64,000 nt of DNA from Torreya grandis (taxonomy: Eukaryota > Streptophyta > Pinopsida > Cupressales > Taxaceae), in NCBI GenBank assembly GCA_037957365.1, contig JARHVA010000398.1, positions 2,344,001-2,408,000 on the forward strand. Reading direction: 5' to 3'. Positions within the stretch are counted from its first letter, which is position 1, and each line of letters starts with the position of its first letter. Below, in pieces: positions 35,420-48,545 of this stretch. The position numbers were made by a program, and so were the translations under genes. The notes under the pieces were generated by a model. The model was not told the DNA's origin, did not search any database, and was given only the letters and a program-made list of their open reading frames with translations.

Positions 35420-36130
35420 TCGAACACTATATTATATTCAAACAATACACTAGTGTCCATCAAATAGAGTTGAAATTTTCTTTTTTTTAACATTTCAAGT
35501 TTGATTTTAAAAAAATTAGTATTATAAATATTTACATAGTAAAAAATTATGAACAATAAATTGATTTAATTACTATTTATTTATTATATATAAAAAAAAA
35601 AATAGTTGTTTGGATAAACACTTTACTTTTAATATGAGAGAGCAATTAATTGCTAAGTTGGGTTCAATTATTGTGAAGAAGACTTTATTATTATTTATAT
35701 AATATTTATTTATATCTTTAAAAATATTTTAGTATTTATTATTTAAAGAATGTTTTATTTTATTATTGGCGTGATATGTAATAAATGTAGATGTCACAAT
35801 TATTGTAAGCATTATGTAAATGAAAGTTTCATTCGTCGACACATTATCAGGGGAGTGGTAGACCATCTAGGCCATCATAGGTCTCACAACGAGCATCATG
35901 AATGCCAAACATTCAACTGTATAGCAAAACATGAACCGTAAAGCAATTCAAATGTGCCCCAAGAAAGCCATTACCTATTTTTTGAGTTAAAATCATTATA
36001 AACTATTATCCCAATTTCCAACAGATAATGCTAGCAAGCCAATGGTTGTCACTAAGTAGTAAATCGGTGCTTAAAATACTAAATATATTTGAATGAATGA
36101 ATGATTTTAATAATGTTTATGAGACCAAGC
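35420..36130. other. AT-rich, no gene seen
   Basis: Only short frames. The 63-codon + frame at 35750-35941 (His- and Cys-rich) has no recognisable family and sits in AT-rich DNA. Confidence 0.4.
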
Positions 36131-36149
36131 AATCTATGGGACCAAACGT

Positions 36150-39100
36150 TGTAACAAAATTGTTTTGTCTTGACACAAGCGTTGCTTCATTAACCTTGCA
36201 AAATTTGTAATCCTTTTTTAATGTCAGATCTTCTACTATAGATATTGATAAAAAAGAACTTGTTGTTTTGTTTAACCTCACCCCCTCAAAACAAGTCAAT
36301 TAGGTTGTCTACTTTCAAGTTATCGTTGTAATTGATACTAATCTCACTATAGGATGTGCACTCCATGATGAAGTTCCATTTTGTCTCTACCAACCCCTTG
36401 TTATAAAATTGGCATGTTTTATCTCCCACTCCTTAGGAATTGTCTATCAATCTGTCTCACATCTAAGATGATGCGAAGTAGTTCTTCACTGAGCTATCAA
36501 CATTTTTATATTTCACTTGATTTATTCTCCTATGTAGGGCTTTTTGTCATGGTCCCATGTCAAATTAAACTCTTTTATATAGTATGCCTTCTTTCTTCCT
36601 AATTGTTTTACCACATGGCCATCATAAATTTCTCTATCACATACTTTCATTAGTGTTTAGGCATTCTTGCATGTTAACGCCCCATTTACTCATTCACTTG
36701 TTCTATTTTGTCCATCTATTTATCCTTTTGCTAAGCTCTTACACTATCATCATTATGGGCCATCAATGAGTCTCCATAATTTGTGTCTTTTTAAAATAAC
36801 ATAGTGCCTGGGTCATTATTAATGCCTTTAACGGTAAAGCCCCTATTTTAGCTAATATAATCTCATATGAAACTGATGCTTTGATTTTGAGGCTACTTGT
36901 GATTAAAATTTTTTAGATTATCTCTATTTGTATATGTTTTAAGCTAGACACATTATTTCCCCAAACTTCACGTCCGTATAGAACCACTAGCAAGACAAGT
37001 CCCTATTTTTAGATTATCTCTATTTGTCTATGTTTGAGGCTAGACACATTGTTTCTCTAAACTTCACATCCATATAGAACCACTAGCAAGACAAGCAAGC
37101 CGAATAAGTTTCTCTTGGTTTTTCAATCCCACAAATTTGCATTCCTCCATCTATTTTATAGGGAGTATAAAGCTTTCCACCCCTCTTTTATTCTTTTAAT
37201 TGTGTAAATCTCCCAACTAATATTGATGTGAAAGTCAAGACTAAGATACCTGTATTTTTCCACTACTTCTAGTGGGATTTCTTGAAAAAAGAAGCCATTT
37301 TTCCCCTCCATAGTGAAAAGGTCATGGCTTTGGTTTTGTCGATATCCACTTGCATTCCAACCTCGTGGCTAAGAATAGCTATAGAGCCCTTTGGGGTTCT
37401 CTCAAACTATGCATTGATTTTGTAATTAGAATAAGATCAGTTGTATATAAGAGTAACTTTGCTACATAGTAGCTACGTAAATGCCCCCTCCTCTAACTTT
37501 AATCATCCACTCCTCTAGTTTATTAATGTATAACCTAAATAATGTGGGGGATAGTGGACATCCTTGTTTGACACCAATATCGCTTTCAAATCATTTTGAC
37601 ATTCCTTCACATGTTCTGATTTTGGCCCTGACTTGCTCATAAAGTCTATGAACTATTGTTCTATACTCATCTGGAACTTCGAGCTCCTCCATCCTACTCC
37701 AAAGTTCGCCTCTAGGTACCATGTCAAATAATTTTTTAAAACTCAATAAAACAAAAAAAAATCTTCTCTTGGGGTAATTCATACTTTTTCATTCAAGTGG
37801 CTAAGAGTGATGTAGTGGTCAATAGTGGAATGCTTCAACCAGAAACCTTCATGTACTTTTACTCAATTTTTCCCTTTTTCTACCCAACTACTAATTCTAT
37901 GTTCTATCATGATACCATTAAGTATATTTTTGATGTGCAGTGTAAGGATTTATAAACCTCATTTTAGATATTCTACTTACAGCGCATCTATGTCTTATAT
38001 TTTACCCCTTGCTAGTCTCTTTATGCCTCGAGTAATATCCTCCACAAAGAAGAACTTAGTTATTGTGTTGGTTATGAGATGGATGTCTTTACCCTACACT
38101 CATTCACATAGTAATTTTGCATATTCAAAGCATCCATGATAATGTTCCATGTTTGTTTTCTCATTTGTTGCAGTTCCCTCCAAAAGCCTTTGGAGTTGTG
38201 TTTTCAAAGAGAAAATAGTTTTTTTCCTTCTTGTATTCATACAACTTTCCTTATTATACCATATGATTGTTTCATAATCCTTCTTATTTTATTTTTTGAT
38301 CCCAAAATTTCTCAAAGTTTTCTTTGTTACTTAATACTCTTCATTATACCACGTTTGATGAAAAACTACTTGTATTTCATCTCTTAGGTTTACTTCTTTT
38401 ACATTTACTTCGTGCTCTATGAATTAGTGGAATAAACATTTTTTTTTACTGGACAACTTCCCATATAAGTTTTACTATTATTTATTTTTCTGAAACTATT
38501 TTTTAAGGGATGCTTTGAATATTTCTTGATTCTCATGAGTCATGATGATTTTATCATTTGAAGGTATCTTATTTTCTTTGTGGTGGGCTTACTCTCCTTG
38601 TTGATTTTTTATATGCATGAAAACTTTAAATATATTGGATTATGGTATGATTTCATCTCTATATGGTAGTCACCATCTTATCAAACTTCAGATAAAATTA
38701 TGTGAGCAAATAACATAGTCAACCACACTTTGGTCATTGTAAGTTTTATAGGTGATGTTCCCTAAATTTGACGATATTTTCATGCCATTGTATAAACCAT
38801 GTTATACAAAGTGCATAGTCCCAATAAGTCTACTCCATAGTATGTAACTCCCCTATTTATATCTTATGACATCCTTTCTCAAAGCTAGTCTTCTTATTCT
38901 TCTAGACATAATGGATTGTTTTTCTTCCACCCTTGTTTCTTAAATTCAGGACTTGGCTATTTTTTGTTTGTGCATTGACTTTCCTTAGGTGTTGAATACT
39001 CAAATTTCACTTTTTAGCAATGCATAAGAGACTTCACATTCTAAATTCACCTTCTTATATGTTTTGAGCCTCTCGACATAAAGTATCAAGCAACAAACCT

Positions 39101-39260
39101 AATTGTTAACTCATTTTATGTTATTTTTAGACATAATAACTATTTATTTAGTTTCTCTTTCTATACTTCTAAAATTACATGCCACTTCTCTTTGATTATC
39201 ATTGTAATTCCTCCATGCCCATTGTCAATTTTAATCCTTTCATTTAAAATTGATATTTTA
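36150..39260 (-). pseudogene. L1-type LINE remnant 2 (endonuclease, RT, C-terminus)
   Basis: On the minus strand the endonuclease end is seen near 38780 (NDQSVVDYVICSHNFI; family S.VDYV..S.....). RT follows: SFKKLFDMVPRGELW, MEELEVPDEYRTIVHRLYEQ, then an intact GVKQGCPLSPTLF (about 37560-37600). Next is YTTDLILIT, where the catalytic ADD is TTD. KRIKEGWKALYSL and YGCEV follow, and a C-terminal tail with CQFYNKGLVETKWNFIMEC that looks like a Cys/His motif. The tail ends near 36200. Stops are frequent. A short duplication of the 'VVLYG.EV' segment (36975-37090) is visible at both DNA and protein level. Confidence 0.85.
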
Positions 39261-39264
39261 TTAT

Positions 39265-40185
39265 ACCCTTTATAATTTGGTACTTTTCAACCTTCCTGCT
39301 CATGAGATTCAATAAGAATGACAATTTAGTTTCTCTTTGCTATGGGTGCCAACCCAGGACCTCTCCTCCAAGGGTAAACTCTATAGTTCTAGATTTCCAT
39401 GGTTAAGTGCTCCTGAGGGGGCTCAAATCCATATTTATTATGTGTCATTTGATGGAAAAAATAGGATTTTCCATCATGTAACCATGTCTATTTTCTTGCA
39501 TGTCTTGTTGACTTCACTTTCTCCCACTCTTTCTATATCTCTTCTTGTTGTATGGGGGTTAAGTTTTCATCTGGTTAGGGTGTGTATCTCTAAGAAACAT
39601 TTTTTCCTTAGTATCATGTTCTCGTCTTCTATGTTTTTCATGATAACTCTTATATGTATGTATTTTCCACCTATAATTTTTCCAATTTGTTTGCCTGATG
39701 AATATACCTTGTCCATTGTAGTTAGTTTGTAAGGAAGTCTCTTGATAACTTTTTAGTATTCTCATTCTCACCATAGTCCTTCAATCCTTTAATAATAATA
39801 TTTTCAGCCCTCACATCTCTATCCTTATCTTCACTTACTTGCATCCTAAATTGTTTCTCTATGATCTTTCTTTATTTGTTTTATGTTCCTCTTACTGCTT
39901 GTGCCCAAGACTTAGCCTCCTTAATTTGATCTCTCAAATTATTTTATTTTAAATCCTTTCTTCAATTAGAGATTTAATATATTTTCTTTTTGGTACATTC
40001 GTTCCTTATAAAACCCTTGGTTTATTTCCCTGTGTTGCTTTCAGTTAATCTATAATTTGTTTCATCATGACCAACTCTTTTTTCCATTTTTCCATAGTGT
40101 TTTGAAAGTTGTTTACTTGTTTCCTAAATAATTTATTCTCTATTACTAGTTTCTAGTTGGATTTAAAAATAAATAAACTTCTGTT
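39265..40185. other. Probable LINE 2 upstream sequence, no clear frame
   Basis: Minus-strand fragments near 39330-39600 (e.g. FTLGGEVLGWHP) may be the 5' part of the LINE 2 endonuclease, but I cannot align them reliably. The 131-codon + frame at 39337-39732 is probably a shadow of it. Confidence 0.35.
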
Positions 40186-40188
40186 ATT

Positions 40189-40275
40189 GACATGTGTACA
40201 CCATGATAACATAATAGCATGGAATTGAACAAACAAACAAAATAGATGCCATTGTACCTACCCAGGTGGGGGGTT
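40189..40275 (+). repeat. Partial decayed copy of the 34.8-kb segment
   Basis: GACATGTGTAC, then AACAAACAAA...GCCATTGTACC and CCCAGGTGGGG, follow the order of 34835-34915 (GACACGTGTAC ... CACAAACAAAAGAGCC, GCCATTGTAGCC, CCCGGCGGG). CG has become TG or CA at several positions. Confidence 0.5.
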
Positions 40276-40379
40276 ACATGGTTGGTGATACTTTTTTAGT
40301 TTAACACTATTTACAGACAACGTCTAATCTAATAGTTTTGAGATTTACAAATTCCAAAATATTAGGTTGTTATTATTAT

Positions 40380-41650
40380 AAAACTTTATGATAATGTGGT
40401 TATGATATGGAGGTTGGCTAGGTTTGAACTCTTATTGGTTTTATCCAAGACATCAATAGTACCATTGGTTTTAAATAGAGTTATCCACTTTATTTGACTT
40501 GTTTTGTCTCTACATAAATGAATTAGAGGATATCCTTACAAGTTTAGGAAAAATGGGTGATGTTTATATTGTTTATGATATAATCATTACTATTTTATTA
40601 TTGGTTGATGACCTTATTCTCACATCAAATTCTATTCCAGGCCTATAAAGACATCATTACATTATAAGCTTATTTTGAAATACTCATAGTTTACAAGTGG
40701 ACTTGAGTAAAATAAAGGTCATGGTTTTCAACATAACTAAAAAAAATCCCCTGAAGCTAATCTCATTTATAAAATAAGTCTGGTTGAATCAAATTTGTCC
40801 TATACTTACCTTGGTGTGTCTTTCAAATGAAGTCCCTTCAATAAGATCCTTAATGTAGAAGATGTATTATGGAAGAGGTAGCACGCTTGAGAGACTATGT
40901 TTCCAGCCTTAGTTTCAAGATGTAAAAGTAACATCATGTATCTTTAAAACTTTTTTGTGAACAACAATTTTGTATGGTTATAATATTTAGGGCCTAGACT
41001 TGATAATACCAGTTGAAATAGGGTTAATAAAATTCTTGTTTCTATTTTATCAAAAAACATATTATCAATTTTACATATAATTATTTTCATTGAATTTGGC
41101 ATTGATCCCCATCATATTGAAGTTGATTTACTTGTAATGATATTATTTCACATATTAAGATATATGAGACACATAAATATTGGACAGACATAATAGATAT
41201 CCCTTTGAAGAACATCAGTCATCTATAAAATTATGTCCCCATATGGAATGAATAAGAGCCACAAAAGGCTAATACCTACCAATTTTTGGGAGTTGAGGTT
41301 AAGGTAGGATTATAGGAACCATATTTAAGTAAAGAATTTTTAAGTTCAGATACATGGCACATTATGAATTTTAGGGAATTTCTAGGGTGTTTGTAAGTTT
41401 CATGCAATTGATGAAGACTAAATAAAGGGGTATTAAAGTAATTTTTAATAATGTAAGTGTTAAATTTGAAGAGGCACTTTTGTATAAATCTATGTTCTTA
41501 GAGATTCATTAAACATTTGGTATAAGATTTATAAGGATGTAGAATTCTTGGTGCTAGAAATGTTTTAGATTGAGGAGTCACAAAGTGATTAAAGTCTCAA
41601 ATTTATTAGGAATGGAATTATAGAAACAAAGTATAATTAGAAAGTGGTAT
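40380..41650 (+). pseudogene. LINE remnant 3, RT 3' part on + strand
   Basis: The + frame at 40495-40640 reads FCLYINELEDILTSLGKMG, followed by LLLVDDLILTS, matching the RT block LLYADDLVL.S with ADD changed to VDD. The tail continues with VDLSKIKVMVFN (family VN..KTKVM.F) and a broken YLGV.F block near 40800-40830. Downstream to about 41650 is weak C-terminal sense. It is a different copy, oriented opposite to LINE remnants 1, 2 and 4. The 5' part is missing. Confidence 0.75.
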
Positions 41651-41659
41651 TTGTATCAT

Positions 41660-42875
41660 TATAGTGTAAGCTAAGAGGTTAATAGCTAATGTAGATGACT
41701 TGGTTGTAGAAAATAACTATGTATATATAAAGACAATTGATCATATGTAGAGAATATCAAGTATTTTTCATTTATATGAGTATATCTTAAATTTCAGCTG
41801 CATAAAAACTACTTATCATGTAAAGTATTGCCTTGTTTTATTTATAACTATTTAAAAAAAAATGATGAGGGAAAGGAAAGACTCGAGCTTGTTAAAAATA
41901 TTGTTTTCTTTAGCAACATGCACGTATATACGATTGTCTCATGTTTCATCTATTTGTTTATGATTCTTTTTTGTCTTGCATCATACATATTTTTATCCAT
42001 TAGGCAATGAATGAGGATGTTATGATGACACCAAAAGCTATGATGATGCTTTTATGTTCCCTCAATGATGCAAAGTTCATTATTTCCCTATTTTATAATC
42101 ATGCACTTTGGCACAACTTCCCCTTGGTCCTAATTATATCTTACGGCATACTGCCTAGTACTATATTTACATCAAATTGCTTAGACTATGATGAGCCTTA
42201 TTACATTAATGATGGCTTAATCATTTCTCTAATCTATTTAATCATCTTACTCTCATCATCAAATTAATCATCCTAGTCCACTCATCTAATGTTCAATTAT
42301 TCCTCTAGCTCATTTATCATCATGTCTATATCCTCTAACCAATCCTCTATCATCTCTCTAGTCCGTTATCATCAACATCTCAAATACAATTATCATCACA
42401 CTTAACATCTAACAGCTAACATGTCTAACAATCCTCATCATCCTAATATCCTAATATATCATCATCATCCTCTAATCTAGTATGAACTACATTGGTCTGA
42501 GGTCTTTTTAGACTATGTAGGTAGTGCTTAGTCACATAATGTGTCTAAAGTCAAATCGGCCACTCTCATCTTCCCCATCATTTGTCACCACATCTATATT
42601 TTCATCCTCACATCTTGCATCAATCAAATCCTTGAGCTATAATATCAACCATGAATCAATTAGTCCATCAAATCACCACCACAATAATTATATCCCTAAT
42701 CTTTTTGTCAATCGCTCGCAACTATCGATTGGGCTCGATAATTCCCAACATCCATCTTTTCTTCCATCAGTCATCCATTATCATTAATTTGTCACTTTAT
42801 CATTTAAATTTTATGGTTTCCTCCCTCAATTAGAGCATGATCAAGACTGTAACTTTATTATCATCTCTTACTCCC
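41660..42875. other. No gene supported
   Basis: Includes + frames at 41828-42010 and 42007-42267 (60 and 86 codons), hydrophobic and compositionally biased, with no family recognised. The 42250-42480 part is a TCATC/CATCATC-rich low-complexity stretch. Confidence 0.4.
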
Positions 42876-42879
42876 TTGC

Positions 42880-43420
42880 ATGTGTCCTTGCCAAGGGCAT
42901 TGTTTCTATCGATCACATTATGGCTCATTGATTCGATTCATTGTATTAATTACCAATTCTTACCTGGCATCTGTTGGTCACTTAATCATATCATTTCTTC
43001 TCTCTCATCTCCTTCATCATATCACTCGAGAGCTACACTCATCATTCATCTTATCAAATCAGTCTTATCTTTGGCTCAATGCTCTCTCAGCATGTGTCCT
43101 TGCTTGAGATATATTGATAACTCGTGGCCTTTATCATATTGGTCTGCAGCTCTCCCTGGTATGTATCCTTACCTGGGATATGTTGAAAGCTTGCATCCTT
43201 TTATCCTATCATCATCATGTTTCCACTCCCTATGCATATGTCTTTCCCTAGGGCATCATCACTTTGTAGGTCACTACTCTGGTCGAGTTATTTTTCTTCA
43301 TTTTTATCTCATAGCATGCAACCCCATCCCCTTATCTATTTGACATATCATGTCCCTTATTTCTTCTTTTCGAGTGGCCATCTAGATCATGTCTCCCTGT
43401 ATGTCCCCTTAAGGGGGCAT
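42880..43420. repeat. Five dispersed copies of a CCTT..AAGGGGCAT palindrome
   Basis: Related imperfect palindromes occur at 42880 (CATGTGTCCTTGCCAAGGGC), 43091, 43160, 43236 and 43400 (ATGTCCCCTTAAGGGGGCAT, almost perfectly self-complementary). They are spaced about 70-210 bases apart in C/T-rich DNA. This may be part of an old LTR. No LTR ends or second copy found. Confidence 0.5.
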
Positions 43421-43429
43421 CATATCTAT

Positions 43430-44730
43430 TAATATCATTTACTAACATTTATTTAAGAAATGATTTTTCTTTGAAAGACCATTACTCCTTCCACTTTGTT
43501 CACTCACAATGCCCTTTCAAAGAGGGGTAAAATGTATGTTCTTAAATCTGCTAACCCTAACCATTTTACAAATCTCGCTATTTATCCTAATTAAATAATA
43601 AATCCCATCCTCCTTCATTATTCTTCATCATACTAACTGTACCCCTTCCCACTTCATTAATTAATTTAAATCACTATTATCTACTAACTAATCCCAATTA
43701 TCTATTATTGGGAAATTAAAAATTCTTATGATCCACCTAACTACCTACTCTTAGGCTAACAAGCCTAGCCCCTAATCCTCACCTAATCCCCTTCTAATGC
43801 TCAATTAGTTTTAACATGAAACTAAAGGCTTCTTCTCTCCAGAAGCTTTCTTCATCCTCCACATTTTCTAGAGATCTCCATTTCCAGAGAACTTTAAGAA
43901 ATTTTAAATTTCTTAGAATTCCCTCCTTTTTTCTAGTCTTCTTCTCTATAAACTTCCAATGAATTTTTAATTCATTGGAAAATGCTTTCTTCATTACCGA
44001 TTTAAACACACCATCTCCCTCCATTCCAACTAACTACAAGCTAACTATTGAATCCATAATACCTCGATGCCAGCATAATCAATCAATCCATGCTATCATT
44101 GATCAAGTCTTGAAGCCAAAATCATGCCAAAATTCTGAGTCTATTCATAGCAATCCACAAGCAAAATCAAGAATAATTGAAAATCAATTTGAAAATCTTG
44201 GAAAGAAGATAAGAAGAGCAAGGCAATTATAAGGATCTCTTTATTATCTCTGATTTGCTTCCATAATCTTTCCCTTTGATGTTATTGTGTTTTGGGTTAA
44301 ATTTGCTATTTATAGTAGTTTAAATTCATAAGCTCAAAAATATGATCATACACAGAGCTTTTAGTGAATTTGTAAACGTTAACTAAATTGCTTTTATAGA
44401 CTCTTGACCCCCATTTATTGTTCTTTGACATTTCTTTATATACTTTTAATAAAGGATCAAATGCTTATATCTTATATATAAACATCAAAAGTTCTTTCTT
44501 CAATACTTTTTGATCTTCTTGTTTTTCTTAATTTAATTTCTCAGATATCTTTTTAAAATTTGTTAACCCTTTTATAATATATTATCATTTTAATATATTT
44601 TTTATCTTTTTAAAATATATTTGTTAACCCTTTTTTAATATATTATCATTTTAGCATATAATTTTTTTAAAGGTTTGATTTATTTTATTTTTTAATGGAT
44701 GAAAATAACTATCACACTGCCAGGCTGTTA
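43430..44730. other. No gene supported; possible LTR or leader fragment
   Basis: Short inverted repeats (e.g. TTTAAGAAATTTTAAATTTC and the ATTCATTGGAA pair near 43960) and short frames on both strands (43794-44024 minus, 43975-44232 plus), none with a recognisable domain. Confidence 0.35.
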
Positions 44731-44734
44731 TGCA

Positions 44735-45300
44735 CTGCCAGTTTTCAAGACGCATAAGAGACAGTCGTTTGGCATTATATTCTAGTCCATTGGGGTTGAC
44801 ATCCAACAGTTGTGGGCCACGTCAGAACTGTTGCTGTGGGCCCCGCCCTGCCCTGCACTTATCGAATCCCAACGGACACAATGCCCGCCACGTCATTTGA
44901 TAGCTATGCATATCCGCCACAATGCTTTCCTTGCCACGTCATTCAAGGCCGACATGTGATGTGACATGCCACCTGTAATTGTCTCTTTCGAAAATATTTA
45001 TATTTATATAAATAGAAAAACGGATTATGGGGAACAAGGAATTAATGTTGGGTTTGTAAGGGGCAGGACGTATGCGGGAATACAAATTTAGGGTTGATAA
45101 TTAATTGTTAATATTTTATATAAATTACCGGCAACCATCACTTTGGTTATCATGCTTATTCATGTGATTATGCAATACCTTTTTTAATGGTTAGTAGTGG
45201 GAGGACTATGATCCTTTGTGATGTTAATAATTAATTTAATTTTGATGTTTATTTTATAGAATATTTTAAATTTTAAATTTGATGTTTATCCTCGATTAGT
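44735..45300 (+). promoter_or_regulatory. GC-rich ACGT-motif segment, copy B
   Basis: Aligns with 34980-35400: TTTGGCATTA.ATTCT.GTCC, GGGGTTGACATCCAACAGTT, GTGGGCCACGTCA, CAACGGACA.AATGCC, CCACGTCATTTGATAG, GCCGACATGTGA, TTGTCTCTTTCGAA and TTGGGTTTGTA.GGGGCAG appear in the same order. Three CCACGTCA motifs are kept (about 44816, 44887, 44934). The TATA-like stretch of copy A is altered here (TATGCATAT). No coding region follows. Confidence 0.6.
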
Positions 45301-46460
45301 ATAGTATGTTTTGAATTTGAATTTGATATCTATGTGAATATTATATAGAAGATCTTTTATATATATGTGAAAGTTAATAAAAGAAAAGGTAATCTTTTGG
45401 ATATATAATAAAGTTTGAAGTTCATTTTTTTCTTCATAAAAATTGTTTCAAGTTCAATATGGTAATTGAGTTAGATTGAAGTCATTTATCATTAGATAAT
45501 AAGAAATTTATTTAAAAATAATAGAATCATTAATCAATATAATAAATAACTAATCTAATTTTTTAATAGAAAGAATAATTAAATTTAAATATACACTCAT
45601 TAATTATATACAATCTAAAGTATAAACAAAGATTTTAATATCTATATAACTTTAAATTTTTATATTTAAAAAATATATACTATAAAATAAATTTAAAATA
45701 AACACCCCAAAATTAATATCTCTCAATATTTAATTATTATTAAACCTCATTAAAAACAATAAATTATAAACTAAATTCACAATTTTGTTAAAATCGTTAT
45801 AAAACTTATCTTCTCTTGGGTATTCAAATTTCCATGCCATTTTTTTATTTATGTGAAAATGATTGAATCTAAAAAGACACAATTGTTGGATTCCTTGCCT
45901 TCTTTCTATGACTCAACTCTTTTAATCAAGCAGTTTGATTTTTCCTCGTTAATATGATTATAATTAGATTTGATATTTAAATGACTTCGACAAATTTAAT
46001 TCCTTTAATTATAACAACTTAGTTGAAATATTTTGATATAAATATATGTTTACTCAGAATGTTATAACCTACTACTTAAGACAAAGATATCAAAATATAC
46101 TATAAAAACTCTTTCTTAACTTACAAAGTTAAAGATACCATTTCTCTTCCTTATTTTTTTAATAAGAAAAAAGTATTATGTATTAATATAATATAATAGT
46201 ATACATCGCTAACTATACAAAAAAGTGAATGGAATGAAATAACACTTCTAGAGACAACATCGCATAGATCAAAAGAGTGTTAAGTAACTTTAATTAACTT
46301 AAAATAAATTGATAAAAAGATATTAAACACTTTTTCAATAAATAAAAAAGTATAACATAACACGAAATGAGATAAAAATTCCATCCGGCAACCAAATACC
46401 AAAGCACGTGAACATTATCCCATGGGAGTAATCAAAGTAGATGGCGGAGGTGCATAATAA
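45301..46460. other. AT-rich, no gene seen
   Basis: Long A/T-rich sequence, no frame or repeat termini recognised. Confidence 0.45.
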
Positions 46461-46535
46461 ACTGGCTAGTCAACGAGCCACAAACAAAGGGCAAATCCAT
46501 TGTATCAAGGACCGAATCCCACCCATCATTAGATT
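46461..46535 (+). repeat. Small fragment related to the 34.8-kb segment
   Basis: CTGGCTAGTCAACGAGCC, followed by ACAAACAAAG and CCATTGTA, then GAATCCCACCC, parallels CTGGAGTCAATCCC, ACAAACAAAAG, CCATTGTAGCC at 34863-34905. Short and diverged. Confidence 0.35.
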
Positions 46536-46599
46536 TATCTTTCTTTGTAATATCATCCTTTAGATCTTATTAGGATAGGGAAATTGCTAAGGCCAAATG

Positions 46600-48545
46600 A
46601 TAAAATTTCTCTTGTTATTGAGCCATCCATCTACTAACGTTGGGGAATGTAGCCCTGCCACCATGAGAGATATGACCAAACAAAGGATGCCATGAACATG
46701 ACAAAGGACTTTGCCATCTACTCTGTAAACGATGCCTACCAAAAAATCCATAGCCACAACCTTGATAAGGATATTGATGGCGGTGAGAATTTGGAGGGAC
46801 CTGGCTGACTACACATGGAGCACTCCCCAATGGTCCAATAGAGATTGAAGGTGCTCAACCTCCAAACATACCTTCTTAGCTTGTATTTGTATATGCAACA
46901 TAACATTAGATATCAATAACACTTTATTGGTAATAGAAAAATAACCATCAAGAGAAAAATGGTTAAAATAACATTATTCATTTCTTTCCATAACTAAAAA
47001 AGAATTTTAGAATGAAAAATGTGTAATTTTTGGCTGTATTATGTATATATCATGGAAAATTTTCCTAATAGAACAATTTTCTAAGAAATTAATTCTAGAT
47101 GAAATGGTTGAAAGAAGGCATGAATCCATGTCCAAGATGACTCGGCATGCTTGAAAAACTAGAAGAGATACTTGAGAGACTCAGGTTGTTGGCACAAAGG
47201 GCATAAAAGATGTAAAAAACCTTAATGAACAAACATGTTTCTTACAAGCAAACCTTGGTGAAGTATACACCAATGAAAATGCTCCTACTTAGGTTCAATG
47301 ATAACTTTCCAAATTCTAGTAAACCTTCTAACTCAAAATTTAGTAGAAGAGTGAATCTTCCAACAAGAAATCAAAGAATCCACTTGAATGTATTGAAGAT
47401 AAGGTAACAAATAACTAAGTTGGGTTTATACTATTGAAAAGGAGTCTCAACATGACACTCACAGTTTGTCCACCACTTGGAGGTTGATTGGACACCTATC
47501 TTATGAAGATTTACATTTGGAATATTTTTTTTATCTCAATAATGGAGGAAAGATCACTATTGTTAAGTTAAAACTAGTCATGAATGATATGTTAGGGAAG
47601 CTAAACTTGAGACCATTTGAAAAACATGTTAGATATGACCTTGATTCCTTTTTTGAAAGTATGAGACTTTTGACCCAAGGAATCGTGGTACAAGGAACAC
47701 CATAGTAAGAGAGAAGTAGAGAACACCACCCAATTCTTAAAACATCCCCATACAATATTAAATGTGGCTTAAGCAACTCTCATGTTTTCCATACACTCTT
47801 AAATGATTCAATATCAAAGCAAGAACTTTCAAGACTCATCTCCTTCAAGGGAATTAAATATCCATTTGACATAGAGAGCAGAGCCTTGAAATTTGACTTT
47901 AAGTAGGCCAAGACCTCCTACCTCCTTAGGTCTATAACATATATCCTAAGAAACTCCGGAAATACATAGAATCTTCATAAATGACTTAGAGGAACTCCCT
48001 TAGGAGGCTTTCTAATTTAGCATATGTATCATTTAAAGGTGCCTAGCTAGATTAATAATGCATATGAGTTGTTGTAAGAACCTTTGAACAAATTTGGTAT
48101 TTACAAGCCACAAAGAGTGTTTTGTAACCTGATAAGCAATTTATTTATTGGCTCTCTAAACCACATAGTTCCATAAATTAGAAGGGGAACCCTGAAAGGC
48201 AAATGGAATGCTAAATTTTTTAATCTATTCTCCAAGTTAAAACTAATACCATTTGTATCCCTCTAACTAGGGAGGTAAGAGGTTGTTAGACTGCTTTTAG
48301 TAATGTGTTTTATTCCGTTGAATAGAAGACCCAAAGACTAGATAAAAAATGTTTAGACACTTTGTGGGATTAACTATAGATGTTTCTTCTTCAACAAGAG
48401 TGAGAATGGAGTCATTAAAAAAATGTTCATTGACCAAATACTTATGATATTGAAAGAGAGAAGTACATTTTACTAATCCTATATAAGTTTTGAAGTACAT
48501 TTTACAATTATGCTTCAAGATTAGCTCTTTCATGTTAAAACATCT
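46600..48545 (-). pseudogene. LINE remnant 4, C-terminal RT and zinc-finger region
   Basis: Minus-strand translation shows RPKEVGGLGLLKVKFQGSAL followed by YVKWIFNSLEGDE, the conserved block after plant LINE RT (P...GGLG......N.AL..KW.....). Further on (47300-47150), SLVYTSPRFACKK...CSLRFFTSF.PFVPTT matches the zf-RVT domain (W......LPT...L......CP.C....E...HLF..C) in very decayed form. The RT catalytic core would lie right of 48545 and is missing. Frames shift repeatedly. Confidence 0.65.

Noticed and set aside
42837..43343. 168-codon + frame rich in Ser, His and Ile
   Set aside because: The length comes from C/T-rich repetitive sequence; composition is biased, overlapping frames in other phases are also open, and no domain is visible.
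34835..45300. The paired GC-rich segments as LTRs of one element
   Set aside because: No primer site, polypurine tract or gag-pol lies between them, and the interval holds LINE remnants in both orientations; not excluded, but unsupported.
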